A DNA stretch of 64,000 nt from Lumbricus rubellus (Eukaryota; Annelida; Clitellata; Crassiclitellata; Lumbricidae): positions 37,608,676-37,672,675 of the forward strand of contig OX243816.1 in the NCBI GenBank assembly GCA_945859605.1, in the 5' to 3' direction. Shown here in pieces: positions 11,373 through 21,047 of the stretch. Numbering within the stretch: the first letter of the stretch is position 1; each line of letters begins with the position of its first letter. The notes beneath the pieces are model-generated. The model saw nothing but the letters and a program-made list of their open reading frames with translations. It was not told the origin of the DNA and searched no databases. The position numbers were made by a program, and so were the translations under genes.

Positions 11373-12116
11373 GTTAGCTATATTATAACCAGCCAGCAGT
11401 AAAGCAACAATAGTCAGCTACTTATCTAATTTCTTCGTTAGACACCACAATAATTATTATTAAACATTGATTCGTAAATTAATTATTATTCTTGCGTTTG
11501 TTCATCCGTTCACTCATTGAGTATGGTGCATAGCCTTCAACTGGTCGGATGCCCTATAATTAATTAAACTATGCATTTACAATTTTACATGTAGGCCTAT
11601 ACATACGACCCAAATGCGCTCAATTCAGCAGATTAAAATTCTTTGAATACAATATTTCCTATCTGTCCGTGTTTAGGCCTATGATAGGCCTATGGGAAAT
11701 GATAAGAGCACAGAAAGAAATAATTTCTTTTACATAATATGTACTGAAAGGTCAATATTCAAATGTGCCAATGGAAATTTCTTCATCATTCACAGGCGGC
11801 ATGAACATTAACATTTTGGGTTGAAGTAAGAAAAGTTAATGTGAACGTATTATAAATGCCATGGAATTGAGACGGACCGGACTAGGCTACAAGAGTCCTT
11901 TCTCAATCGTCAGTGGAAAATTTGCATGATCGATGAACTCCTTGAAGCACATCATGTAGCCTAGAATGCAAAGAGGAAAACTGGATGAACTGTTACAAAC
12001 TGTTGGCAGCAATTACGGAAATTGCGATGTTTTTTCTCGCAGCCTACCAGGTACTTGACCAGATGTAATCATGCATATATAGGCCTGTATATGGAGCTCA
12101 TAACAGTTACTGACCT
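11373..12116. other. 5' UTR intron of gene B, no gene seen
   Basis: AT-rich sequence sharing words (cagcagattaaaattctttg, then aatgtttcctatctgtccgtg-like) with the region upstream of genes E and F. This supports a common origin of the units. Confidence 0.4.
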
Positions 12117-12436
12117 ATTTTGTATGGCGCGATGGTTTACTGGGTATATTCTTTGCCTTGCAGCCGGAAGGTTGCAGGTTCGAATCCACCTAAAGTCGCC
12201 TCATAGGGACCTTGGGCAAGTCACTTGCAATTGCTCAGCGCTTCGGCGTGAAACTTCGTTTTTCTCTTTCCGCGCTGTACTATTAGGTTCAAATCCACCT
12301 CGCCGCGTAAGGATCTTGGGCACGTCCTTCACTCACAATTGCTCAGCGCTTCGGCGTGAAACTACGATGCAGTGTCCGCTCTGCATTCGGGAGCGCCTCT
12401 GAGTAGATCGAGCTTGAAGGGGCGCTATAACAAGTG
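12117..12436 (+). mobile_element. tRNA-derived SINE with LINE-type 3' end
   Basis: An A-box-like tggcgcgatggtttactggg at 12125 and a B-box GGTTCGAATCC at 12178-12188 are followed by a partly duplicated body with a second B-box-like GGTTCAAATCC near 12287. The end is gagcgcctctgagtagatcg then ggggcgctat, matching the CR1/L2-like LINE 3' end. This fits mobilisation of the SINE by that LINE. Confidence 0.75.
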
Positions 12437-13173
12437 CACATAGCCTACAAACAAACAAAAACAAATATATACGGGGTGATTTATATGTTTTTCAGCCGTG
12501 CAGCTGAGTATTAGGCTATATGTGAGAGAGATAAGATAGAAGAATGAAGGTTGCAGCAGCTGTTGGTATCTTCTTCCTCATCGTGACAGTCGTCAACGGA
12601 TCCGTTTTAAACGTTCCCGCACACATCACCATAGTCAACGGTGAGCAGTTCAATCTACTTTCTAAGACCACGTGTAATACCACGTGATATAATGGAGTAT
12701 AGGTGCATAACAGTAGGGCCTACTTATCTAGCGCTGATATACTAGACTAGAGCAACCCAGAAAATAATAATCGAAGTCGACTTGTGATGCATTTGGTAAA
12801 AACAATCAGATTCTTCGTAAGATTTTACAATTGCTAAGATCAGGCCTAGGCCTAAAATCCTACCATGATTTATACGCAGTTTGCCTATTCTTCTGCCTGT
12901 CCATGCGAGGTTTCCTCTCTGAATGCCTTCGTTTTAATATTTGCAACCTCGCAGGATATAATAGTTAACTCTCGGTAAGAACTTAGAGACTTATTATAGG
13001 CCACGATGCCGTGAATGAATTTTTCTGTCGTTAGGTCAAACGGTTGTCACGTGTCCGGTCAAGTGGGGTGATTTCACGTACATTGTCTACGAGGGAAAGT
13101 CCACTCGTCTGCTATCTGTTAACGGCGGACCGTGTTACGACTGCGGGACATGCACTATGAGCGGAATGACATG

Positions 13174-14181
13174 GTAGCAGTAGTAGTAGTAGTATAACTG
13201 ACAGTTCCAACACAATAGACCACGTCTATTGTTCCGAACAATGGCTCATTGCTGTCCGACGCTCGATCTTTCTATTGGACTCGACGACGTCCAATTGTGC
13301 TCGTACCGCATCAAATAGCCCATTGTTGACCGTAGATCGGATACCCTTTTGTGCTCGTACTGGTAACCAATATCTCCACTGTCGACGGCGGCTACTACCA
13401 TTATCTTTGTATGAACCTCGATTAATCCTATTCCTCGCCGCTCCAGACCTAGAATTGTGTCCAACACGCGCGAAAAGTGGTAAAACATCCAATAAAGTTG
13501 AATGAGAATCGCCCTCTGTCAGCATAATCGAGTAATTTTATGCACGGAAACTTGCAAAAACCCTGTGGGGCTAATCCCGCAGCGCAATGATCTTTCCATG
13601 CCCACATATCCAAAACAGCCAATCACAGAGCCCATTTACATCCTTGGCAGCCAATCACAGCATTTGTATACTTAGCAACCAGCAAGACGATGACTTAAAC
13701 TGCAAATGGGTACATTGGGTAGCATCAAGTATGATTGTGAAAATATAGTTACAAAAGGACTAATACAGATATGGTCGATACTTTGGATGTTGCAATCATT
13801 TTCGATCTAATACGGCACATGTCAAACTGGAAATGAACTATAGGCCTACTTGATGCTACCCATTTGCAGTTTATTGGATGTTTTACGACTTTTCGTGCGG
13901 GTTGGACACAATTCTAGGTCTGGAGCGGCGAGGAATAGGATTAATCGGGGTTCATACAAGGATAATGGTAGTAGCCCTGTCGACAGTGGAGATATTGGTT
14001 ACCAGTACGAGCACAAAAGGGTATCCGATCTACGGTCAACAATGGAGATATTGGATGCGGTACTAGCACAATAGGACGTCGTCGAGTTCAATGGAAAGAC
14101 CGAGCGTCGGACAACAATGAGCCATTGTTCGGAACAATAGACGAGGTCTATTGTGTTGGAACTGTCAGTTATACTACTACT
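13174..14181. mobile_element. Foldback element inside exon 2 of gene B
   Basis: Two arms of about 330 bases, 13174-13505 and about 13860-14181, are inverted copies of each other with few differences; both contain gttccgaacaatgg or its complement and end in a GTA/TAC triplet run. CATG occurs on both sides (13170-13173 and 14182-14185) as a likely 4-bp target duplication. The centre (13506-13860) also has smaller inverted matches. Frames of 74 to 99 codons lie in mirrored positions in the arms and are probably not genes. I see no transposase. Confidence 0.8.
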
Positions 14182-14544
14182 CATGCGCACAAATCTTCCT
14201 GTCAGATTACATTGACGGACGGACAGACGAACAGAGGTCAAAGGTTGGATGTAGGGAAAGAAGGAAAGATGGAGGTATGAACGGAATAAAGGAAGGACAG
14301 GCGGAAGGAAAGCAGGATATAAGCAAGGGCGAAGGAATATAAGGACGTATATAAGAAGAGAGGAAAAAAGGACGGAATACATACACAAGATGAATCATGC
14401 AGGACAATTTTCATTGACAAATAATATTAAAGACAACAATTTTAACTGCATAGGCTTTCATTCCAAAGCTCATTAGGATCAATCCACGATTCGCTCGATT
14501 AGTTAATTATTCTAATCATTGTCTCGATTAGATTAGTCCAAAAC

Positions 14545-15060
14545 CTTTTGACTGACTGACAAAGTGAAATTAATTGACCGACTGACTGACTTACTGATTG
14601 AGTGACTGACTGACTGAATTTGATTGACTGACAGACTTACTAACTGATTTACTGATTGATTGATTGACTGACTGACTGAGTGAATGACTGACTGGTTTAT
14701 TGTAGTAGGTCTACTTCCAGGCGCCGACCGAAAGTCAATCAGTCAGTCAGTCAATCAATCAGTCAGTAAATCAGTCAGTCAGTCAATTATTCAGTCAGTC
14801 AATCAGTCAGTCAGTCAGCCAATCAATCAGTCAGTAAATCAGTCAGTCAGTCAGTCAATTATTCAGTCAGTCAATCAGTCAGTCAGTCAATCAATCAGTC
14901 AGTAAATCAGTCAGTCAGTCAATTATTCAGTCAGTCAATTAGTCAGTCAGTCAATTATTCAGTCAGCCAATCATTCAGTCAGTCAATCAATCAGTCAGTA
15001 AATCAGTCAGTCAGTCAATTATTCAGTCAGTCAATCAGTCAGTCAGTCATTCAATCAGTT
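14545..15060. repeat. GACT / AGTC inverted microsatellite, gene B intron 2
   Basis: A GACT-rich block (14545-14695) and a much longer AGTC/CAAT block (14735-15060) are complementary and flank the conserved ttccaggcgcc. They could form a large hairpin. A 73-codon Ser/Gln-rich frame here is an artefact. Confidence 0.85.
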
Positions 15061-15529
15061 AGTTTGCTGCTCATCGACGGTTTCCTCTTTGAATGTCTTT
15101 TAAAATTGTATAATATATCACTGAATTAGGTCAAGCATTTGAACTGCGATTATTCGTTATTTTAGTAGTTCTCCTCTTGACTGTGGAACCTTTGTATGGC
15201 CTGATTTCGAATGATCCCTGATACGCACAAGACGAGCTACTCAGAACCGTCAACCATCGTGAAGATATCTTTTTCTGAAGGCCGCCGTGAAGAAATTTCG
15301 TCTGAGCTAATCGTAGTTGCCATAGCAATAGATACTGCATTTCCTTACGTCGGGCATACTATATACTATTATATGCCACTATCAACTCTTTTGAAAAGTT
15401 ATCACTCATGACGGAATTTGACAATTTTGTTAAACTAAATATTGTAATCGATTTAACAGTGAATACTTTAAAGTGAATACTTGTTTACTTTTTTTGGAGA
15501 ATATTGCGCTCGTTTATATTGGTGTAAAT

Positions 15530-15951
15530 CATAGTTGTTGAAAACGTTTTTTTCGTTTTTTATTCACTGCCAAAAAACGTCGTTTTTTCGTTTTTTATTT
15601 TTTCCATCGTTTTATTCCGTTTTTTATTTTTTATGTAACGCTATTTATTTATTCTCTGTCTCTTATTATTTTCTCTTATTTAATTTTTTCCTGATATTTC
15701 TTACGTTTTCAGCCCAATCTCAAGGTTTCAGATAACTGATAACATTATTTAATTGTTTAATGTCATCATTTAAGAGATAGGCTACACGTAGAAAGTAAAC
15801 AAGGGTTGTATGTCTAAAATGCAGTTTAAGATGTAAAAAGTCAAATTATTTTCCGTTTCCGTTTTTTGTCGTTTTTTTTCGGTTTTTTATTTTTTCGAAT
15901 AAAACGACGTTTTTCCGTTTTTTATTCCGTTTCCATCGTTTTTTACATCTA
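15530..15951. mobile_element. T-rich insertion with 10-bp flanking repeat
   Basis: TGGTGTAAAT flanks the segment at 15520-15529 and 15952-15961. The inside is dominated by cgttttttattccg-type words in both orientations. The surrounding sequence matches the 3' flanks of genes A and C, where the insertion is absent. The family is unknown. Confidence 0.45.
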
Positions 15952-15961
15952 TGGTGTAAAT

Positions 15962-16899
15962 AATAATATTATTATTCTTTAATGATTCAATCTGACAAAC
16001 CGCAGAATGATTACAGGTACAGGTTATACGAAATATACGTCCCACTATAGCACGACACGCAGGTCGGCTTTACAGCAGTGGGTTCGGTAGCTTAACACTA
16101 GTCTAATGGTCTAAGTGCTGGATCACTCGTGGTTCGGCCAAGCCAGAAGTGGGAGGGGCTATTATATTTTCAGCAGAACCCGAGTCAAGCAACACAACAG
16201 CAAAGCGCCAATGGCAGCTAACAGAAACTTTTATAAATATTATTAATGCCCTGTGTGAGGCTCCAACCCGGGTCGCATCTACAGGGTGGCTCAAAAAATG
16301 TACCACCGAATAAAGTGCAATAACTTCGCAACCGATTGAAAGTTTTCTACGAAATTTTTCCAATTTGTAGGGGAATGAATTTTCAACAATCCTTTAAAGT
16401 TTCACTTCAAACTTTTTATTTTTGCAAAAGTTACAGCTATTTAAACTTTTAATTCGGTTTTTTCAAATATCCGGAGAATAATGTTCCAATACATGTGATT
16501 TCAATACGAGTTTTTGGCAAATTACATCACACAAAATGATGATGATGTCATACAACCTTAATAAGAACTTTAAAGAAACTGTTTATGATGTAAGCTCTTA
16601 GTATTTTGTCATATTTTGTATATTAGGGTTTCAGTTTGTGAATCCATTACTGAACGTCATGGGCAAAGTTTCTGAAGATGATAAAATGAGAACTCGGACG
16701 TTACTTGAACAGAGACTAAGACATCGCGCGTTCATAGCAAAGGACCCATTGTAAAGTGAACCTGAGCATGGGCGGAGACTTAGGGGGGGACAGGGGGGAC
16801 GGTCCCCCAATATAGGAATTGGGGACGGCCCATGTATTCGTCCCCCCAGTAATTGAGCGCGAGGACTAAAAAAGTCATCAACTTTTTTTGGCGGCGAAA
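15962..16899. other. Spacer between genes B and C with transposon scraps
   Basis: At 16275 a mariner-like end (acagggtggctcaaaaaatg) follows TA, but no partner end fits convincingly. Around 16770-16850 there is a poly-G/C repeat (gggggacagggggg) related to the piece near 59100. No gene is seen. Confidence 0.35.
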
Positions 16900-16997
16900 A
16901 AAGAAAATTTTCTTGACTTTTCGGACTGACTGGGAGGGGGAGGGAAGGAGAGGGAGAGTCTTTTCTGCCACAGCAAAGCGTGGCCGGGTACAGCTAG
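16900..16997 (+). mobile_element. Helitron 3' end abutting the next Helitron
   Basis: A stem GCCAC...GTGGC followed by CGGGTACAGCTAG ends at 16997, with T following, as in Helitron 3' termini. The next Helitron starts only three bases later, at 17001. The 5' end of this one is not recognised. Confidence 0.6.
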
Positions 16998-17000
16998 TTT

Positions 17001-17941
17001 TCTATATAAATAAAAATGTAACTGCGTTCGCACGAATCTTTCTCCTCAAGGATCTTGGAAAGTCCTGGACAGATTCTTTTGAAAATTGCAGCAAAAGCGT
17101 TCCGTTCCAATAGGCGCGGGTTTGCATAATGCTTTTTTGCTAAAATCTTTTACAACAAAAAACAACTTTCACTTTGATTCGACCGATTCCGAGTTGAAAA
17201 TGCGCTATATAAGTCTTGCGGAAACACCGTTTTGAAACGCGCACGAATTCGGTGAAGGCATGCATAATTATTGACGGGTTGAATTTGAACTCGGAATCGG
17301 TCGAATCGAAGTGAAAGTGTTTTTAAAAAAGATTTTAGCAAAAAAGCACTATGCAAACCCGCGCCTATTCGAACGGCAATTTTTACATTTCCCAGATCCT
17401 TGGTTCGAAAGATTCGTGCGTACGCAGTTACATTCTTATTTAGGCCCATATAGATATTCAACACATTCAATAGCGGCCCTGTTGCGTTCGCCTTTCCGCG
17501 TCGATGTCGGGGAGACACGGCGTGAGGGAGGAAAGGAGGGGAAGGGAGCGGGACGAAGAGGGAGGCGAGGGAGCGGAGGGGAGGGATGGACGAGGGAGGG
17601 AGGCAGAGGAAGGGACGGAGGGATCGGGACTGGGAAGGGGAGGAGGGTAGGGTGCAGAGGAGGTGGAAGGAAAGGAAGGGGAAAGGACGGGAGGAGGCAG
17701 AGGGGAGTTGAGGAGATTGGACGGGGAGGGGTGGGAAGAGGAGGAGAAGGGGGAGGAGGAGCGGGAGGGGAGGGGAGGGGAAGTGGGAGGGACGGGAGGG
17801 GAGGGAGGGGAGGGGAAGTGGAGGAGAGGAGGAGTGGGCGGGGAAGGGGGATGGTGAGGGGAAAGAGAGGTCGAATGGAGGTAGGGACGGGTGGTTGGAT
17901 GCTCTTTTCAGCCACAGCAACGCGTGGCCGGGTTCAGCTAG
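17001..17941 (+). mobile_element. Helitron with inverted duplicated 5' part
   Basis: It starts TCTATATAAATAAAAATG at 17001 and ends with the hairpin GCCAC...GTGGC and CAGCTAG at 17941, followed by T. Roughly 17018-17230 recurs inverted at 17280-17440 (atgtaactgcgt versus acgcagttacat; cgaccgattccgag versus ctcggaatcggtcg). A purine-only tract (GGGAGG-like) fills 17510-17880. The Pro/Ser-rich frame opposite it is low-complexity noise. No helicase gene is present, so it is non-autonomous. Confidence 0.75.
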
Positions 17942-18171
17942 TGCATGTATAAAACAGCAATAACATAAATTACAGAAAACAACAATGCATCGCGTAATAA
18001 TGTTATTTTATGCAGGAATGACTGAAAGCTGTGAAAGAATCGAGGTATGCATATAAGTATGCACTATGCATGCAGACATGCACACGTCTATCTATCATGG
18101 CTACTTAATATACTTCTAAGCTCCATTCAGAGCAAATAATAGGCTATTGAATTATTCTGCCGTACCGGTAT

Positions 18172-19202
18172 ATACACCGTGAGGCAAAAAAAACAAAGCC
18201 CCTAGAAAAATAGTTATCATTAAACAATACTCAAATAATGTTAATGAAATTCAGGAAATTTATAGCTAAATAGCATGCAATGTAAACAAATTTTCAGTTT
18301 GTACTCTTAACTGTCCGCCTTTAGCTTCTAAGCATGCGCGAAGTCGCTTGCGCCATTCACGCACCGCTGAGTCAATAATTCGCTGGTCAAGATCGTTCCA
18401 AGCTTGCACGATTCGCTTACGAAGATCTTCAACATCACGGACCTGTGCACCATTGTGCACCATTTGTGTACGCCATTTCCTGCATGCATTCCCATACTTT
18501 ATAATCGACGGGATTCAGATCTGGGTTATTAGGGACCATAGCGAAGTAATTATGAAGTCAGGAGTTTCATTCGTCAGAAGTGCAACAGTTTCTCGAGCTC
18601 TGTGCGCTAGAGTAGACCTAGGCTACCATCTTGCATGCTGGAAAATGTAAAATTCAGAGCTCTCGAATTTCAGGTAGAAGGCCTTTCATGAGTAAATCAT
18701 CTCTGTAGTATTGGCCGTTGATTTTTGTCCCCGGTTTAACAAAGTGAATTGACGTGCGCCCCAGAGAAGAAACACCGACTGGCTCCATCAGGGATTTGAT
18801 AAACGTCGGACGTGTGCGTAAAAGGCGGTCGGCTGCAATATCTCTCTTTCCAGCAACATGGCCCCTAACAGCCTAGATCTGAATCCCGTCGATTATAAAA
18901 ATGTGGATGCATGCAGGAAATGGTGTACAAAACAAAGTTCCGTGATGTTGAAGATCTTCGTACGCAAATCTTGACCAGCGATCTTGACCAGCGAATTATT
19001 GACTCGGCGGTGCGTGTATGGCGCAAGCGATTTCGTGCATGCATAGAAGCTAAAGGCGGACAGTTCGAGTACAAACTAAAAATCTTTTTACACTGCCTGC
19101 TATTTAGCTATAAATTTCCTGAATTTCATTGACATTGTTTGAATATTGTTAAAATGAAAAAAAAATCTAAGGGCTTTGTTTTTTATGCCTCACGGTGTAT
19201 AG
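18172..19202. mobile_element. Tc1/mariner-derived foldback element
   Basis: The ends TACACCGTGAGGC (18172) and GCCTCACGGTGTA (19202) are flanked by TA. Both arms encode the same C-terminal part of a Tc1/mariner transposase: on the minus strand at 18270-18540 (DVEDLRKRIVQAWNDLDQR, then EWRKRLRACLEAKGG) and on the + strand at 18860-19080. The minus-strand reading continues inward to about 18860 with NGQYYRDDLLMKG and LNPVDYKVW-like pieces. Two 3' ends in opposite directions mean the normal 5' end is missing. Confidence 0.7.
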
Positions 19203-19231
19203 GCTGACGTAGAATCTAATTCCAACTCAAA

Positions 19232-19402
19232 GCACGCACGTATGACTGGTCCTATATATAATGTCTTCAAATCGATTGCCAGCACCTGGACGTACGGATG
19301 GGTGGTGATCTAACCATGGAGCAAAGGGATTATTCTACTTGCCACGTCGCTTTGATGTGCAGTTATCGGTTTGTTGCTTCTGACAAAGTCCAGAGTATTC
19401 TG
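19232..19402 (+). promoter_or_regulatory. Gene C promoter and non-coding leader exon
   Basis: Same conserved block as upstream of gene B: AATCGATT, CACCTG, then gttatcggtttgttgcttctg and the donor ATTCTG|GTAAGA (exon end 19402). The TATA region is weak here (ggattattc at about 19327), so promoter strength may differ. The matching acceptor TTTCAG ends at 21004, 43 bases before the ATG of C. Confidence 0.55.
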
Positions 19403-21004
19403 GTAAGAATTTTGAATGGTTGAACGTCGGAGAGATTGTGAAATGTATAAGATATATTTAGATATTTAAGGGTTCACAACTTCACACATCTGCTCAGCTG
19501 TATGATAGCCATTGAAATCGCTTAACAAGCGTGTAACCAATTGCTAACAAGCTACAGTCTTCAGATCAATTGAGATACAATTTATCTGTTTAATTATGAT
19601 AGCTACATATCTGGAAAATTTAAATATGTTTAGTCATCAGGCATTAGAGATATATGAAAAACAGTTTGGCTTATTTTTTTATTGAATCTGACAGAAAATT
19701 GCTTGTAAACTGCAATTTCGGTATATGAAGTTTAAAGATTCATATCTTTTTATCCGTTCAACTTAATCTCATGAAATTTTGGAATCATATCCTTGGTCCA
19801 ATTCTCTAAATATTTGGAAAATTTTAGCATGATATGTTATCAAGCATTAGAGATATTTGAAAAACAATTTGGCTTACTTTTTTTCGAATCACGGTGTATA
19901 TATGTATTATATAAAAAATAACTTTAAACTACTGACTTGTGCATTATATATTGTGTGAATATAGACTGAGAGGGTGAAAATAGCTTGCACGTCTTTTGAG
20001 CATTTATTATCCAGAGGTCTTTGCCTGGTGCACAGTGCATAGGGGAGGGTGTGTTTTTGGCCCACCCTGTAGTTGTTTGACTGCAGCTGGCTGGTTACAA
20101 TGTAGATATATCTTCCAGCGCTGTTGTTCGATTAAAACAACGATTTTTTAAATCGCTATTAACTGCAAATTAATCGCAATACATTTCCTTCAAATATAGG
20201 CCTATTAATCTTAATATGTTGTAAGGACACTTGAAGCTTACAATTTTAATGACTGAATGCATTATTTCTATTGAAAACATACTCAATAACCTTTGATAGC
20301 CTTTGAATTTCTGCATTTAGTTTATTGAACAGTTTTGTGTGACAGACAGAATTGAAACACTGTTCAAATCAGCCAACTGTTCAAAATTCAATATTTTTTC
20401 ATTTGAGCCACCTTTAATTAAAATGTCAAAATTTTACGCAGCCGTTTTCTGACTATCAAAATTAATTTATTATTCAGCATATTGTATAGGCAGACCAGTT
20501 TATTTACATTGGTCGGTTCAATCGATGCTCTTATTAATTAACAATAAGCTTAGTAGTTTACTATTGAACCTAATTATTTAGTCACAATTTTTCACAAGAG
20601 GTTTCTGTTCTTACCAAACCTCGTCTCAGTTGTCCTTCTGTAAACATTTATCATTTGAAAATCTGGATCTATTGGTCTTGCCATCTCCTGGAGTTCAACC
20701 AACGTAGTCTGACGGGGTGGGGAAACAACCTTATAGTCGACGATGCAATATGTGGCCGATGTCGACGGCTCATCGTTAGCGTTTAACGCATGTTTTGGTT
20801 CGCATGCAGGCGATAATTGAGCAAAGAATTGCTACGATAATAGTCAAATTCTATTTGGAAATATTTGTCAGAAACGGCTGTGTAAAATTTTGGCATTTTA
20901 ATTAAAGGTGGCTCAAATGAAGAAATATTGGATACGCAACAAAGATAATTTATTCTACATTAGCTCATAATTGTATTATACGGGGTGATTTCTAAATGTT
21001 TCAG
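19403..21004. other. 5' UTR intron of gene C
   Basis: The first about 200 bases match the same intron of gene B. From 19610 to 19900 two similar stretches with gcattagagatat and ttggctta end near cacggtgtata and look like remains of a mariner-type element. A separate repeat occupies about 20105-20930. Confidence 0.4.
20105..20930 (-). mobile_element. hAT-like repeat, copy 1 of 2
   Basis: This stretch is the reverse complement of 32990-33865 over most of its length: gccaactgttcaaaattcaat, accagtttatt-like and cgtcgactataag-like words all recur inverted. AATCGC/GCGTTAA-rich ends are typical of a hAT family with ATTAATCGCG termini. It is in the 5' UTR intron of C, and its partner is in that of E. 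Confidence 0.5.
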
Positions 21005-21047
21005 TCGTGCAGCTGATTGTTATAAGTGAGAGACATACGATAGAAGA

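Larger units (their letters stand above)
12544..15214 (+). pseudogene. Gene B: Cys-rich peptide gene broken by an insertion
   Basis: Exon 1 is 12544-12640 (MKVAAAVGIFFLIVTVVNG, then a variable stretch). Exon 2 starts at 13035, but a foldback element enters it after CATG at 13173 and creates an in-frame TAG at 13175-13177, two residues after GMT-. The missing end of exon 2 continues beyond the insertion at 14182-14200, with donor gtcaga at 14201. Exon 3 is intact at 15166-15214 (S-SPLDCG...DFE-stop). As it stands the product would be about 78 residues with only four of the six family cysteines. Splicing phases of all three exons match the sisters, so the gene was whole before the insertion. 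The promoter block at 10665 is still present, so it may be transcribed. Confidence 0.8.

Noticed and set aside
12118..12200. tRNA genes at B-box hits (2788, 12178, 46549, 57540)
   Set aside because: No cloverleaf can be completed; body and LINE-type tails show that they are SINEs.
17150..17952. Pro/Ser-rich 256-codon frame on the minus strand and Gly/Arg-rich 213-codon frame on the plus strand
   Set aside because: Both derive from a purine tract inside a Helitron; no domain, and the same kind of tract recurs at 43850.
16275..20075. A 3.8-kb mariner element between acagggtggctcaaa and ggcccaccctgtag
   Set aside because: The ends match poorly after the first bases and the interval contains the conserved leader block of gene C, a Helitron and a separate foldback. 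They are more likely unrelated solo ends.
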